This document shows, one piece after another, positions 30,701-44,871 of a stretch of 64,000 nucleotides of DNA. Below the pieces are notes generated by a model. It did no database searches, was not told where the DNA came from, and saw nothing but the letters and a program-made list of their open reading frames with translations. Every line of letters starts with the position of its first letter. Positions within the stretch are counted from its first letter, which is position 1. The stretch is from Halictus rubicundus. Taxonomy: Eukaryota; Arthropoda; Insecta; Hymenoptera; Halictidae. The DNA is taken from positions 62,001 through 126,000 of the forward strand of contig NW_027488949.1 of the NCBI RefSeq assembly GCF_050948215.1, written 5' to 3'. Made by a program: the position numbers and the translations under genes.

Positions 30701-33700
30701 GACAAAACTCTGGAAATTTTTCTAAGTCCCACCGCTAAGAGGAAACTTTTTCCGTATCGGTCCTAGACGATTTTCGACGTGATATCACTGTAATATAGAC
30801 GGTTTCTAACAATATATATCATAACACCAAACTCGCTACAATTATTATTTATCGAGTTATTAGCAAATAATGGACGGATGTACTACTCCGTCGACAAAAC
30901 TCTGGAAATTTTTCTAAGTCCCACCGCTAAGAGGAAACTTTTTCCGTATCGGTCCTAGACGATTTTCGACTTGATATCACTGTAATATAGACGGTTTCTA
31001 ACAATATATATCATAACACCAAACTCGCTACAATTATTATTTATCGAGTTATTAGCAAATAATGGACGGATGTACTACTCCGTCGACAAAACTCTGGAAA
31101 TTTTTCTAAGTCCCACCGCTAAGAGGAAACTTTTTCCGTATCGGTCCTAGACGATTTTCGACGTGATATCACTGTAATATAGACGGTTTCTAACAATATA
31201 TATCATAACACCAAACTCGCTACAATTATTATTTATCGAGTTATTAGCAAATAATGGACGGATGTACTACTCCGTCGACAAAACTCTGGAAATTTTTCTA
31301 AGTCCCACCGCTAAGAGGAAACTTTTTCCGTATCGGTCCTAGACGATTTTCGACGTGATATCACTGTAATATAGACGGTTTCTAACAATATATATCATAA
31401 CACCAAACTCGCTACAATTATTATTTATCGAGTTATTAGCAAATAATGGACGGATGTACTACTCCGTCGAGAAAACTCTGGAAATTTTTCCAAGTCCCAC
31501 CGCTAAGAGGAAACTTTTTCCGTATCGGTCCTAGACGATTTTCGACGTGATATCACTGTAATATAGACGGTTTCTAACAATATATATCATAACACCAAAC
31601 TCGCTACAATTATTATTTATCGAGTTATTAGCAAATAATGGACGGATGTACTACTCCGTCGACAAAACTCTGGAAATTTTTCTAAGTCCCACCGCTAAGA
31701 GGAAACTTTTTCCGTATCGGTCCTAGACGATTTTCGACGTGATATCACTGTAATATAGACGGTTTCTAACAATATATATCATAACACCAAACTCGCTACA
31801 ATTATTATTTATCGAGTTATTAGCAAATAATGGACGGATGTACTACTCCGTCGAGAAAACTCTGGAAATTTTTCCAAGTCCCTCCGCTAAGAGGAAACTT
31901 TTTCCGTATCGGTCCTAGACGATTTTCGACGTGATATCACTGTAATATAGACGGTTTCTAACAATATATATCATACCACCAAACTCGCTACAATTATTAT
32001 TTATCGAGTTATTAGCAAATGATGGACGGATGTACTACTCCGTCGACAAAACTCTGGAAATTTTTCTAAGTCCCACCGCTAAGAGGAAACTTTTTCCGTA
32101 TCGGTCCTAGACGATTTTCGACGTGATATCACTGTAATATAGACGGTTTCTAACAATATATATCATAACACCAAACTCGCTACAATTATTATTTATCGAG
32201 TTATTAGCAAATAATGGACGGATGTACTACTCCGTCGAGAAAACTCTGGAAATTTTTCCAAGTCCCACCGCTAAGAGGAAACTTTTTCCGTATCGGTCCT
32301 AGACGATTTTCGACGTGATATCACTGTAATATAGACGGTTTCTAACAATATATATCATAACACCAAACTCGCTACAATTACTATTTATCGAGTTATTAGC
32401 AAATAATGGACGGATGTACTACTCCGTCGACAAAACTCTGGAAATTTTTCTAAGTCCCACCGCTAAGAGGAAACTTTTTCCGTATCGGTCCTAGACGATT
32501 TTCGACGTGATATCACTGTAATATAGACGGTTTTTAACAATATATATCATACCACCAAACTCGTTACAATTATTATTTATCGAGTTATTAGCAAATGATG
32601 GACGGATGTACTACTCCGTCGACAAAACTCTGGAAATTTTTCTAAGTCCCACCGCTAAGAGGAAACTTTTTCCGTATCGGTCCTAGACGATTTTCGACGT
32701 GATATCACTGTAATATAGACGGTTTCTAACAATATATATCATAACACCAAACTCGCTACAATTATTATTTATCGAGTTATTAGCAAATAATGGACGGATG
32801 TACTACTCCGTCGACAAAACTCTGGAAATTTTTCTAAGTCCCACCGCTAAGAGGAAACTTTTTCCGTATCGGTCCTAGACGATTTTCGACGTGATATCAC
32901 TGTAATATAGACGGTTTCTAACAATATATATCATAACACCAAACTCGCTACAATTATTATTTATCGAGTTATTAGCAAATAATGGACGGATGTACTTCTC
33001 CGTCGACAAAACTCTGGAAATTTTTCTAAGTCCCACCGCTAAGAGGAAACTTTTTCTGTATCGGTCCTAGACGATTTTCGACGTGATATCACTGTAATAT
33101 AGACGGTTTCTAACAATATATATCATAACACCAAACTAGCTACAATTATTATTTATCGAGTTATTAGCAAATAATTGACGGATGTACTACTCCGTCGACA
33201 AAACTCTGGAAATTTTTCTAAGTCCCACCGCTAAGAGGAAACTTTTTCCGTATCGGTCCTAGACGATTTTCGACGTGATATCACTGTAATATAGACGGTT
33301 TCTAACAATATATATCATAACACCAAACTCGCTACAATTATTATTTATCGAGTTATTAGCAAATAATGGACGGATGTACTACTCCGTCGACAAAACTCTG
33401 GAAATTTTTCTAAGTCCCACCGCTAAGAGGAAACTTTTTCCGTATCGGTCCTAGACGATTTTCGACTTGATATCACTGTAATATAGACGGTTTCTAACAA
33501 TATATATCATAACACCAAACTCGCTACAATTATTATTTATCGAGTTATTAGCAAATAATGGACGGATGTACTACTCCGTCGACAAAACTCTGGAAATTTT
33601 TCTAAGTCCCACCGCTAAGAGGAAACTTTTTCCGTATCGGTCCTAGACGATTTTCGACGTGATATCACTGTAATATAGACGGTTTCTAACAATATATATC

Positions 33701-36700
33701 ATAACACCAAACTCGCTACAATTATTATTTATCGAGTTATTAGCAAATAATGGACGGATGTACTACTCCGTCGAGAAAACTCTGGAAATTTTTCCAAGTC
33801 CCACCGCTAAGAGGAAACTTTTTCCGTATCGGTCCTAGACGATTTTCGACGTGATATCACTGTAATATAGACGGTTTCTAACAATATATATCATAACACC
33901 AAACTCGCTACAATTATTATTTATCGAGTTATTAGCAAATAATGGACGGATGTACTACTCCGTCGACAAAACTCTGGAAATTTTTCTAAGTCCCACCGCT
34001 AAGAGGAAACTTTTTCCGTATCGGTCCTAGACGATTTTCGACGTGATATCACTGTAATATAGACGGTTTCTAACAATATATATCATAACACCAAACTCGC
34101 TACAATTATTATTTATCGAGTTATTAGCAAATAATGGACGGATGTACTACTCCGTCGACAAAACTCTGGAAATTTTTCTAAGTCCCACCGCTAAGAGGAA
34201 ACTTTTTCCGTATCGGTCCTAGACGATTTTCGACGTGATATCACTGTAATATAGACGGTTTCTAACAATATATATCATAACACCAAACTCGCTACAATTA
34301 TTATTTATCGAGTTATTAGCAAATAATGGACGGATGTACTACTCCGTCGAGAAAACTCTGGAAATTTTTCCAAGTCCCTCCGCTAAGAGGAAACTTTTTC
34401 CGTATCGGTCCTAGACGATTTTCGACGTGATATCACTGTAATATAGACGGTTTCTAACAATATATATCATACCACCAAACTCGCTACAATTATTATTTAT
34501 CGAGTTATTAGCAAATGATGGACGGATGTACTACTCCGTCGACAAAACTCTGGAAATTTTTCTAAGTCCCACCGCTAAGAGGAAACTTTTTCCGTATCGG
34601 TCCTAGACGATTTTCGACGTGATATCACTGTAATATAGACGGTTTCTAACAATATATATCATAACACCAAACTCGCTACAATTATTATTTATCGAGTTAT
34701 TAGCAAATAATGGACGGATGTACTACTCCGTCGAGAAAACTCTGGAAATTTTTCCAAGTCCCACCGCTAAGAGGAAACTTTTTCCGTATCGGTCCTAGAC
34801 GATTTTCGACGTGATATCACTGTAATATAGACGGTTTCTAACAATATATATCATAACACCAAACTCGCTACAATTACTATTTATCGAGTTATTAGCAAAT
34901 AATGGACGGATGTACTACTCCGTCGACAAAACTCTGGAAATTTTTCTAAGTCCCACCGCTAAGAGGAAACTTTTTCCGTATCGGTCCTAGACGATTTTCG
35001 ACGTGATATCACTGTAATATAGACGGTTTTTAACAATATATATCATACCACCAAACTCGTTACAATTATTATTTATCGAGTTATTAGCAAATGATGGACG
35101 GATGTACTACTCCGTCGACAAAACTCTGGAAATTTTTCTAAGTCCCACCGCTAAGAGGAAACTTTTTCCGTATCGGTCCTAGACGATTTTCGACGTGATA
35201 TCACTGTAATATAGACGGTTTCTAACAATATATATCATAACACCAAACTCGCTACAATTATTATTTATCGAGTTATTAGCAAATAATGGACGGATGTACT
35301 ACTCCGTCGACAAAACTCTGGAAATTTTTCTAAGTCCCACCGCTAAGAGGAAACTTTTTCCGTATCGGTCCTAGACGATTTTCGACGTGATATCACTGTA
35401 ATATAGACGGTTTCTAACAATATATATCATAACACCAAACTCGCTACAATTATTATTTATCGAGTTATTAGCAAATAATGGACGGATGTACTTCTCCGTC
35501 GACAAAACTCTGGAAATTTTTCTAAGTCCCACCGCTAAGACGAAACTTTTTCCGTATCGGTCCTAGACGATTTTCGACGTGATATCACTGTAATATAGAC
35601 GGTTTCTAACAATATATATCATACCACCAAACTCGCTACAATTATTATTTATCGAGTTATTAGCAAATGATGGACGGATGTACTACTCCGTCGACAAAAC
35701 TCTGGAAATTTTTCTAAGTCCCACCGCTAAGAGGAAACTTTTTCCGTATCGGTCCTAGACGATTTTCGACGTGATATCACTGTAATATAGACGGTTTCTA
35801 ACAATATATATCATAACACCAAACTCGCTACAATTATTATTTATCGAGTTATTAGCAAGTAATGGACGGATGTACTACTCCGTCGAGAAAACTCTGGAAA
35901 TTTTTCCAAGTCCCTCCGCTAAGAGGAAACTTTTTCCGTATCGGTCCTAGACGATTTTCGACGTGATATCACTGTAATATAGACGGTTTCTAACAATATA
36001 TATCTTTCCACCAAACTCGCTACAATTATTATTTATCGAGTTATTAGCAAATGATGGACGGATGTACTACTCCGTCGACAAAACTCTGGAAATTTTTCTA
36101 AGTCCCACCGCTAAGAGGAAACTTTTTCCGTATCGGTCCTAGACGATTTTCGACGTGATATCACTGTAATATAGACGGTTTCTAACAATATATATCATAA
36201 CACCAAACTCGCTACAATTATTATTTATCGAGTTATTAGCAAATAATGGACGGATGTACTACTCCGTCGAGAAAACTCTGGAAATTTTTCCAAGTCCCAC
36301 CGCTAAGAGGAAACTTTTTCCGTATCGGTCCTAGACGATTTTCGACGTGATATCACTGTAATATAGACGGTTTCTAACAATATATATCATAACACCAAAC
36401 TCGCTACAATTACTATTTATCGAGTTATTAGCAAATAATGGACGGATGTACTACTCCGTCGACAAAACTCTGGAAATTTTTCTAAGTCCCACCGCTAAGA
36501 GGAAACTTTTTCCGTATCGGTCCTAGACGATTTTCGACGTGATATCACTGTAATATAGACGGTTTCTAACAATATATATCATACCACCAAACTCGCTACA
36601 ATTATTATTTATCGAGTTATTAGCAAATGATGGACGGATGTACTACTCCGTCGACAAAACTCTGGAAATTTTTCTAAGTCCCACCGCTAAGAGGAAACTT

Positions 36701-38807
36701 TTTCCGTATCGGTCCTAGACGATTTTCGACGTGATATCACTGTAATATAGACGGTTTCTAACAATATATATCATAACACCAAACTCGCTACAATTATTAT
36801 TTATCGAGTTATTAGCAAATAATGGACGGATGTACTACTCCGTCGACAAAACTCTGGAAATTTTTCTAAGTCCCACCGGTAAGAGGAAACTTTTTCCGTA
36901 TCGGTCCTAGACGATTTTCGACGTGATATCACTGTAATATAGACGGTTTCTAACAATATATATCATAACACCAAACTCGCTACAATTATTATTTATCGAG
37001 TTATTAGCAAATAATGGACGGATGTACTTCTCCGTCGACAAAACTCTGGAAATTTTTCTAAGTCCCACCGCTAAGAGGAAACTTTTTCCGTATCGGTCCT
37101 AGACGATTTTCGACGTGATATCACTGTAATATAGACGGTTTCTAACAATATATATCATACCACCAAACTCGCTACAATTATTATTTATCGAGTTATTAGC
37201 AAATGATGGACGGATGTACTACTCCGTCGACAAAACCCTGGAAATTTTTCTAAGTCCCACCGCTAAGAGGAAACTTTTTCCGTATCGGTCCTAGACGATT
37301 TTCGACGTGATATCACTGTAATATAGACGGTTTCTAACAATATATATCATAACACCAAACTCGCTACAATTATTATTTATCGAGTTATTAGCAAATAATG
37401 GACGGATGTACTACTCCGTCGACAAAACTCTGGAAATTTTTCTAAGTCCCACCGCTAAGAGGAAACTTTTTCCGTATCGGTCCTAGACGATTTTCGACGT
37501 GATATCACTGTAATATAGACGGTTTCTAACAATATATATCATAACACCAAACTCGCTACAATTATTATTTATCGAGTTATTAGCAAATAATGGACGGATG
37601 TACTTCTCCGTCGACAAAACTCTGGAAATTTTTCTAAGTCCCACCGCTAAGAGGAAACTTTTTCTGTATCGGTCCTAGACGATTTTCGACGTGATATCAC
37701 TGTAATATAGACGGTTTCTAACAATATATATCATAACACCAAACTCGCTACAATTATTATTTATCGAGTTATTAGCAAATAATGGACGGATGTACTACTC
37801 CGTCGACAAAACTCTGGAAATTTTTCTAAGTCCCACCGCTAAGAGGAAACTTTTTCCGCATCGGTCCTAGACGATTTTCGACGTGATATCACTGTAATAT
37901 AGACGGTTTCTAACAATATATATCATAACACCAAACTCGCTACAATTATTATTTATCGAGTTATTAGCAAATAATGGACGGATGTACTACTCCGTCGACA
38001 AAACTCTGGAAAATTTTCCAAGTCCCACCGCTAAGAGGAAACTTTTTCCGTATCGGTCCTAGACGATTTTCGACGTGATATCACTGTAATATAGACGGTT
38101 TCTAACAATATATATCATAACACCAAACTCGCTACAATTATTATTTATCGAGTTATTAGCAAGTAATGGACGGATGTACTACTCCGTCGAGAAAACTCTG
38201 GAAATTTTTCCAAGTCCCTCCGCTAAGAGGAAACTTTTTCCGTATCGGTCCTAGACGATTTTCGACGTGATATCACTGTAATATAGACGGTTTCTAACAA
38301 TATATATCATACCACCAAACTCGCTACAATTATTATTTATCGAGTTATTAGCAAATGATGGACGGATGTACTACTCCGTCGACAAAACTCTGGAAATTTT
38401 TCTAAGTCCCACCGCTAAGAGGAAACTTTTTCCGTATCGGTCCTAGACGATTTTCGACGTGATATCACTGTAATATAGACGGTTTCTAACAATATATATC
38501 ATAACACCAAACTCGCTACAATTATTATTTATCGAGTTATTAGCAAATAATGGACGGATGTACTACTCCGTCGAGAAAACTCTGGAAATTTTTCCAAGTC
38601 CCACCGCTAAGAGGAAACTTTTTCCGTATCGGTCCTAGACGATTTTCGACGTGATATCACTGTAATATAGACGGTTTCTAACAATATATATCATAACACC
38701 AAACTCGCTACAATTACTATTTATCGAGTTATTAGCAAATAATGGACGGATGTACTACTCCGTCGACAAAACTCTGGAAATTTTTCTAAGTCCCACCGCT
38801 AAGAGGA
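27783..38807. repeat. 192-bp satellite array, block 3 (57.4 monomers)
   Basis: More diverse than block 2. Variant classes: GTCGAGAAAACTCTGG with TTCCAAGTCC(C/A); CATACCACC paired with GCAAATGATGG; GTACTTCTCC paired with TTTTTCTGTATCGG; and a diverged class near 28970 with GTGCTACTTCGTCGGACGTTGG. The first monomers, near 27890-28010, are of the CTACTACTATT type followed by the GGACGTTCG variant, as in block 1. No gene is visible. Confidence 0.97.
30481..35472. repeat. Higher-order repeat of 13 monomers (2496 bp), two copies
   Basis: Many rare marks repeat at exactly 2496 bp: CTTCTCC at 30501/32997; CTGTATCGG shortly after; CTAGCTAC; TAATTGACGG; CGACTTGAT at 30970/33466; CATACCACC at 31972/34468; GTTTTTAAC with CTCGTTAC at 32531/35027; GAGAAAA at 31853/34349 and 32237/34733. 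One GAGAAAA monomer is displaced by one position (31469 in copy 1, 33773 in copy 2) without changing total length. A third CTTCTCC at 35493 starts a copy that then diverges. Confidence 0.9.
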
Positions 38808-40286
38808 TGTCACGTTCCCGTGCATTTCATGCAGGAAACGCAACGAGTCGCCGCAAGCCGCACAGAAACCGCACTTCCGACGCTCCTGCCTGACGCTGAA
38901 CGCGGCTAACCCCCACCACTCGCATGCCGCTGACCCCAAGAGCTCTGTCTCTCTCGCACCAACACATAGTACCTCTCTCTCGCACGCGCAGAGTCTACCA
39001 TAGTAACTCCGTCTCACTCGCACCCATGGTCAGCATAGGACCGCGTTCTCACTCGCACACGCGGCTATCGCTTTCTCTCTCGCACCCGCAGCTACAACCG
39101 GTTTGCGTCCCCCTCACAAGAGCGTTCCTGCCACGCGTCATTCACACAGGGACGATCCCGTTACAATTTCATTCATAAAGCTTTCACGTACGTCTCTCTC
39201 GCGCCCGTGAAGCTTGCGACGCGTTCTCACTCGTATGTCACGCGCAACCTAGAGTCCCGCGCTACACGTACGCACACATGTAAATATCCATTCATAAACT
39301 ACATACATACGTTCATTCATAAAATACATATATTATATACGACGATCATTCTCTTATTATTACGATTATATCTTCACTTACCTTCGTTAATTTACAATTA
39401 TCTAAAGTACATTATTTAACAACATATATATATATTACATTATTATGCGTTCCTTATAATTATAATAATCATTTTGCGTCTTATTATTTATCAAACATAT
39501 ATATATATATTGCGTTCTTTTACATACATCATGCGTTTTCTTACATATCCTATGCGTTCTTATACATATATACATATATTACACACACGTTCTTTCATTC
39601 TTGTAATTAACAACTTATTTCATATTGCGTTCTTTTATATATGTACATCTTAAAGCTACACCTCGCGTGGCGTCCAACAAACACTTCAAACTCGTACATT
39701 ACCAACTGCCAGTAATATATCTACATTACAGATGTTACCGTTCGCCTCTCGGTTACCCACCGCCTATATATTATCATATCAGCGAACTTACCTTCAGCGT
39801 CTTACCGACAATCACGCCCTACCTAAAACACCAGCGACATCTCAGAAATCAGAGAGAAACTACGAAGTAGCGCTATCTCTCTCGCACTCGTAGCCCAGAA
39901 CCTCTCACTCGCACTAGTTGATTCTCAACGCTAGTGCTCTCGCACTCACACCAATGGCCAGTGCGCTCTCACTCGCACCCATTGCATTTCCCATCTCTTT
40001 CTAAGTAGATACCGCCTCGCTCGCACGCACAGCCGAATACAAGGCTAGCGCTTTCACTCTCGCAACCGCTCAGCATACAATCTCGCCATCTCTTTCACCC
40101 TCATCGCGCTCCGTCCTACTCGTTCTCACAGCCACTGTTGCTTTTTCTCCCTCCGTACCTTTTAGTTCCTTTTCTGGAAAATAGATGGACAAGGCCCCAA
40201 CATTCTTTCTCGCTACAAAAATTGACCCCTCTTAGATACACCCTCGAGGACCAGCTTTCTCGCTGCTAAAAATATTCGGCCTCCCC

Positions 40287-40292
40287 TATAAG
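40287..40292 (+). promoter_or_regulatory. TATA box of copy B
   Basis: TATAAG lies in the same CCTCCCCTATAAGTATCC context as in copy A, 170 bp upstream of the small ORF. The following leader contains the block GGTGCGTGTCACTAGCAC, which is kept almost unchanged (GGTGCGTGTCTCTAGCAC) in the diverged copy C. Confidence 0.55.
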
Positions 40293-40456
40293 TATCCTAG
40301 CGGCGAAAGCCGAAATCGGAAAAGATCTCTACAAGCAACCGCTTAGTTATCTCGACCCCAGCCTCCCGATCTTGCTCTCGGTGCGTGTCACTAGCACGAG
40401 GACGCAGACGAAGACGCTGCCCCCACATAGTTAGATATTCTCTTTAAATTCAAGTA

Positions 40457-40783
40457 ATGACCGGTGTCATAATCTCGCGAAATCCGAAGAAGAAGAAGAA
40501 GACCAGGCGCGGAGGACGCCGCTATCAACTCAATCAGCTCAAAAAGCTGTTATTCCAATCGAGTCCAGGAGGACTAATAGAAGAAGAAGACGACATCGCC
40601 AACAGCAAGGAAGAACCATCATCGCCACCCATCGAGCCACTCCCCCTTCCCACCTGGAAGCTCACCCCCATTTCTCTCCCTTTAACGAGCGTTCCAGACT
40701 TTAGCAAAGCCGTAGAATCAGACCCCCGCATTAAATATTACTCACGCAAATTGTTCCCTGCTCCCCCTTCGAAAATATTGTAA
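40457..40783 (+). CDS. Small basic element protein, copy B (108 aa, function unknown)
   Basis: This is a complete copy. It starts MTGVIISRNP, then a basic stretch KKKKKTRRGGRRYQLNQLKK (about 11-30), an acidic EEEDDIANSKEE stretch with two residues more than copy A, and the core EPLPLPTWKLTPISLPL, DPRIKYY, KLFP, ending KIL. Against copy A, codons about 22-39 show ten or so synonymous changes and no amino-acid change, which suggests the protein was functional while the copies diverged. The ATG is the first in the inferred transcript frame. It could be a retroelement accessory protein or an RNA- or DNA-binding factor; this is speculation, and no known family is recognised. Confidence 0.65.
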   Translation: MTGVIISRNPKKKKKTRRGGRRYQLNQLKKLLFQSSPGGLIEEEDDIANSKEEPSSPPIEPLPLPTWKLTPISLPLTSVPDFSKAVESDPRIKYYSRKLFPAPPSKIL

Positions 40784-40837
40784 ATACTTTAATTTTAAGA
40801 TAGTATTAAGAGTCAGCAGATGTTATTTTTATACGTA

Positions 40838-40843
40838 AATAAA
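40838..40843 (+). terminator. Polyadenylation signal AATAAA, copy B
   Basis: Located 55 bp after the ORF stop and followed by GTTGTGTC. This would end a transcript of about 0.55 kb starting from the TATA box, leaving about 120 bp of U5-like sequence to the element end. Confidence 0.55.
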
Positions 40844-40982
40844 TATTGTTAATACCAGTTGTGTCAAGAAACCTTAAGTATCTACCTCAACCTTCGTTGC
40901 TCCGTTTTGGCCCCTCCTCGAGCGAAATTGCGAACAGATCCGCCCTTACGCAGGCCTTGTTACAAAGCACTAGCACGTAACA

Positions 40983-43900
40983 AGGAAACTTTTTCCGTAT
41001 CGGTCCTAGACGATTTTCGACGTGATATCACTGTAATATAGACGGTTTCTAACAATATATATCATACCACCAAACTCGCTACAATTATTATTTATCGAGT
41101 TATTAGCAAATGATGGACGGATGTACTACTCCGTCGACAAAACTCTGGAAATTTTTCTAAGTCCCACCGCTAAGAGGAAACTTTTTCCGTATCGGTCCTA
41201 GACGATTTTCGACGTGATATCACTGTAATATAGACGGTTTCTAACAATATATATCATAACACCAAACTCGCTACAATTATAATTTATCGAGTTATTAGCA
41301 AATAATGGACGGATGTACTACTCCGTCGACAAAACTCTGGAAATTTTTCTAAGTCCCACCGCTAAGAGGAAACTTTTTCCGTATCGGTCCTAGACGATTT
41401 TCGACGTGATATCACTGTAATATAGACGGTTTCTAACAATATATATCATACCACCAAACTCGCTACAATTATTATTTATCGAGTTATTAGCAAATGATGG
41501 ACGGATGTACTACTCCGTCGACAAAACCCTGGAAATTTTTCTAAGTCCCACCGCTAAGAGGAAACTTTTTCCGTATCGGTCCTAGACGATTTTCGACGTG
41601 ATATCACTGTAATATAGACGGTTTCTAACAATATATATCATAACACCAAACTCGCTACAATTATTATTTATCGAGTTATTAGCAAATGATGGACGGATGT
41701 ACTACTCCGTCGACAAAACCCTGGAAATTTTTCTAAGTCCCACCGCTAAGAGGAAACTTTTTCCGTATCGGTCCTAGACGATTTTCGACGTGATATCACT
41801 GTAATATAGACGGTTTCTAACAATATATATCATAACACCAAACTCGCTACAATTATTATTTATCGAGTTATTAGCAAATAATGGACGGATGTACTACTCC
41901 GTCGACAAAACTCTGGAAATTTTTCTAAGTCCCACCGCTAAGAGGAAACTTTTTCCGTATCGGTCCTAGACGATTTTCGACGTGATATCACTGTAATATA
42001 GACGGTTTCTAACAATATATATCATAACACCAAACTCGCTACAATTATTATTTATCGAGTTATTAGCAAATGATGGACGGATGTACTACTCCGTCGACAA
42101 AACTCTGGAAATTTTTCTAAGTCCCACCGCTAAGAGGAAACTTTTTCCGTATCGGTCCTAGACGATTTTCGACGTGATATCACTGTAATATAGACGGTTT
42201 CTAACAATATATATCATAACACCAAACTCGCTACAATTATTATTTATCGAGTTATTAGCAAATAATGGACGGATGTACTACTCCGTCGACAAAACTCTGG
42301 AAATTTTTCTAAGTCCCACCGGTAAGAGGAAACTTTTTCCGTATCGGTCCTAGACGATTTTCGACGTGATATCACTGTAATATAGACGGTTTCTAACAAT
42401 ATATATCATAACACCAAACTCGCTACAATTATTATTTATCGAGTTATTAGCAAATAATGGACGGATGTACTACTCCGTCGACAAAACTCTGGAAATTTTT
42501 CTAAGTCCCACCGCTAAGAGGAAACTTTTTCCGTATCGGTCCTAGACGATTTTCGACGTGATATCACTGTAATATAGACGGTTTCTAACAATATATATCA
42601 TAACACCAAACTCGCTACAATTATTATTTATCGAGTTATTAGCAAATAATGGACGGATGTACTACTCCGTCGAGAAAACTCTGGAAATTTTTCCAAGTCC
42701 CACCGCTAAGAGGAAACTTTTTCCGTATCGGTCCTAGACGATTTTCGACGTGATATCACTGTAATATAGACGGTTTCTAACAATATATATCATAACACCA
42801 AACTCGCTACAATTACTATTTATCGAGTTATTAGCAAATAATGGACGGATGTACTACTCCGTCGACAAAACTCTGGAAATTTTTCTAAGTCCCACCGCTA
42901 AGAGGAAACTTTTTCCGTATCGGTCCTAGACGATTTTCGACGTGATATCACTGTAATATAGACGGTTTCTAACAATATATATCATACCACCAAACTCGCT
43001 ACAATTATTATTTATCGAGTTATTAGCAAATGATGGACGGATGTACTACTCCGTCGACAAAACTCTGGAAATTTTTCTAAGTCCCACCGCTAAGAGGAAA
43101 CTTTTTCCGTATCGGTCCTAGACGATTTTCGACGTGATATCACTGTAATATAGACGGTTTCTAACAATATATATCATAACACCAAACTCGCTACAATTAT
43201 TATTTATCGAGTTATTAGCAAATAATGGACGGATGTACTACTCCGTCGACAAAACTCTGGAAATTTTTCTAAGTCCCACCGCTAAGAGGAAACTTTTTCC
43301 GTATCGGTCCTAGACGATTTTCGACGTGATATCACTGTAATATAGACGGTTTCTAACAATATATATCATAACACCAAACTCGCTACAATTATTATTTATC
43401 GAGTTATTAGCAAATAATGGACGGATGTACTACTCCGTCGACAAAACTCTGGAAATTTTTCTAAGTCCCACCGCTAAGAGGAAACTTTTTCCGTATCGGT
43501 CCTAGACGATTTTCGACGTGATATCACTGTAATATAGACGGTTTCTAACAATATATATCATAACACCAAACTCGCTACAATTATTATTTATCGAGTTATT
43601 AGCAAATAATGGACGGATGTACTACTCCGTCGACAAAACTCTGGAAATTTTTCTAAGTCCCACCGCTAAGAGGAAACTTTTTCCGTATCGGTCCTAGACG
43701 ATTTTCGACGTGATATCACTGTAATATAGACGGTTTCTAACAATATATATCATAACACCAAACTCGCTACAATTATTATTTATCGAGTTATTAGCAAATA
43801 ATGGACGGATGTACTACTCCGTCGACAAAACTCTGGAAATTTTTCTAAGTCCCACCGCTAAGAGGAAACTTTTTCCGTATCGGTCCTAGACGATTTTCGA

Positions 43901-44538
43901 CGTGATATCACTGTAATATAGACGGTTTCTAACAATATATATCATACCACCAAACTCGCTACAATTATTATTTATCGAGTTATTAGCAAATGATGGACGG
44001 ATGTACTACTCCGTCGACAAAACCCTGGAAATTTTTCTAAGTCCCACCGCTAAGAGGAAACTTTTTCCGTATCGGTCCTAGACGATTTTCGACGTGATAT
44101 CACTGTAATATAGACGGTTTCTAACAATATATATCATAACACCAAACTCGCTACAATTATTATTTATCGAGTTATTAGCAAATAATGGACGGATGTACTA
44201 CTCCGTCGACAAAACTCTGGAAATTTTTCTAAGTCCCACCGCTAAGAGGAAACTTTTTCCGTATCGGTCCTAGACGATTTTCGACGTGATATCACTGTAA
44301 TATAGACGGTTTCTAACAATATATATCATAACACCAAACTCGCTACAATTATTATTTATCGAGTTATTAGCAAATAATGGACGGATGTACTACTCCGTCG
44401 ACAAAACTCTGGAAATTTTTCTAAGTCCCACCGCTAAGAGGAAACTTTTTCCGTATCGGTCCTAGACGATTTTCGACGTGATATCACTGTAATATAGACG
44501 GTTTCTAACAATATATATCATAACACCAAACTCGCTAC
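40983..44538. repeat. 192-bp satellite array, block 4 (18.5 monomers)
   Basis: The length is exactly 18 monomers plus the 100 bases from AGGA to CTAC, so there is no net indel. It is a mixture of main-type monomers, the CATACCACC/GATGG type (first monomer after copy B, then near 41450, 42987 and 43947) and one GAGAAAA type near 42673. It ends in CTCGCTAC, where copy C is inserted. No gene is visible. Confidence 0.97.
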
Positions 44539-44784
44539 TGTTACGTGCTAGGGCCTTTCCGCGAGGGATTGGCCTTGTAACAAAAGGGTATAATAGATGC
44601 GGAACGGACGAGCGGTAACCCGTTCCAAAAAGTGCGGGGTATCGTTTATCGCTGTGGAGACCAAAAAACGTGGCGGGATGGTTACAAGACGTGGGGATTC
44701 GAGAGTGATTTCTAAGGTGATTGTTCAACAATAACATAAAATATATTCTATAATAAAGAAAAGATGTTTACAGAACAAGGTACA

Positions 44785-44866
44785 AATAACAATAATAATA
44801 ATAATAATATATATATAGACAGAGACAGAGGAAAAGTAGTAATAAGTATAAAGAGAGAGAGAAGGT
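44785..44866. repeat. Microsatellite tract in copy C
   Basis: AATAATAATAAT passing into TATATATA, then a GA-rich run ending GAGAGAGAGAAGG. It lies downstream of the small ORF in element orientation, in the presumed 3' UTR. Confidence 0.7.
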
Positions 44867-44871
44867 AATAA

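Larger units (their letters stand above)
38808..40982 (+). mobile_element. LTR-like element copy B, uninterrupted (2175 bp)
   Basis: This is the cleanest member of the family. It begins TGTCACGTTC, ends GCACGTAACA, and is flanked by AGGA (38804-38807 and 40983-40986). It has the same internal order as A: terminal hairpin, GAGA-like cluster (about 38945-39240), AT-rich tract with TGCGTTCTT words (39281-39655), second cluster (about 39870-40115), TATA box, small ORF, AATAAA. Most of it differs from A by scattered point changes and microsatellite lengths, but the segment around the start of the ORF is much more diverged. It lacks A's 3' hairpin. Interpreted as a solo LTR of a long-LTR retrotransposon; the internal region is not in this window. 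Confidence 0.88.
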
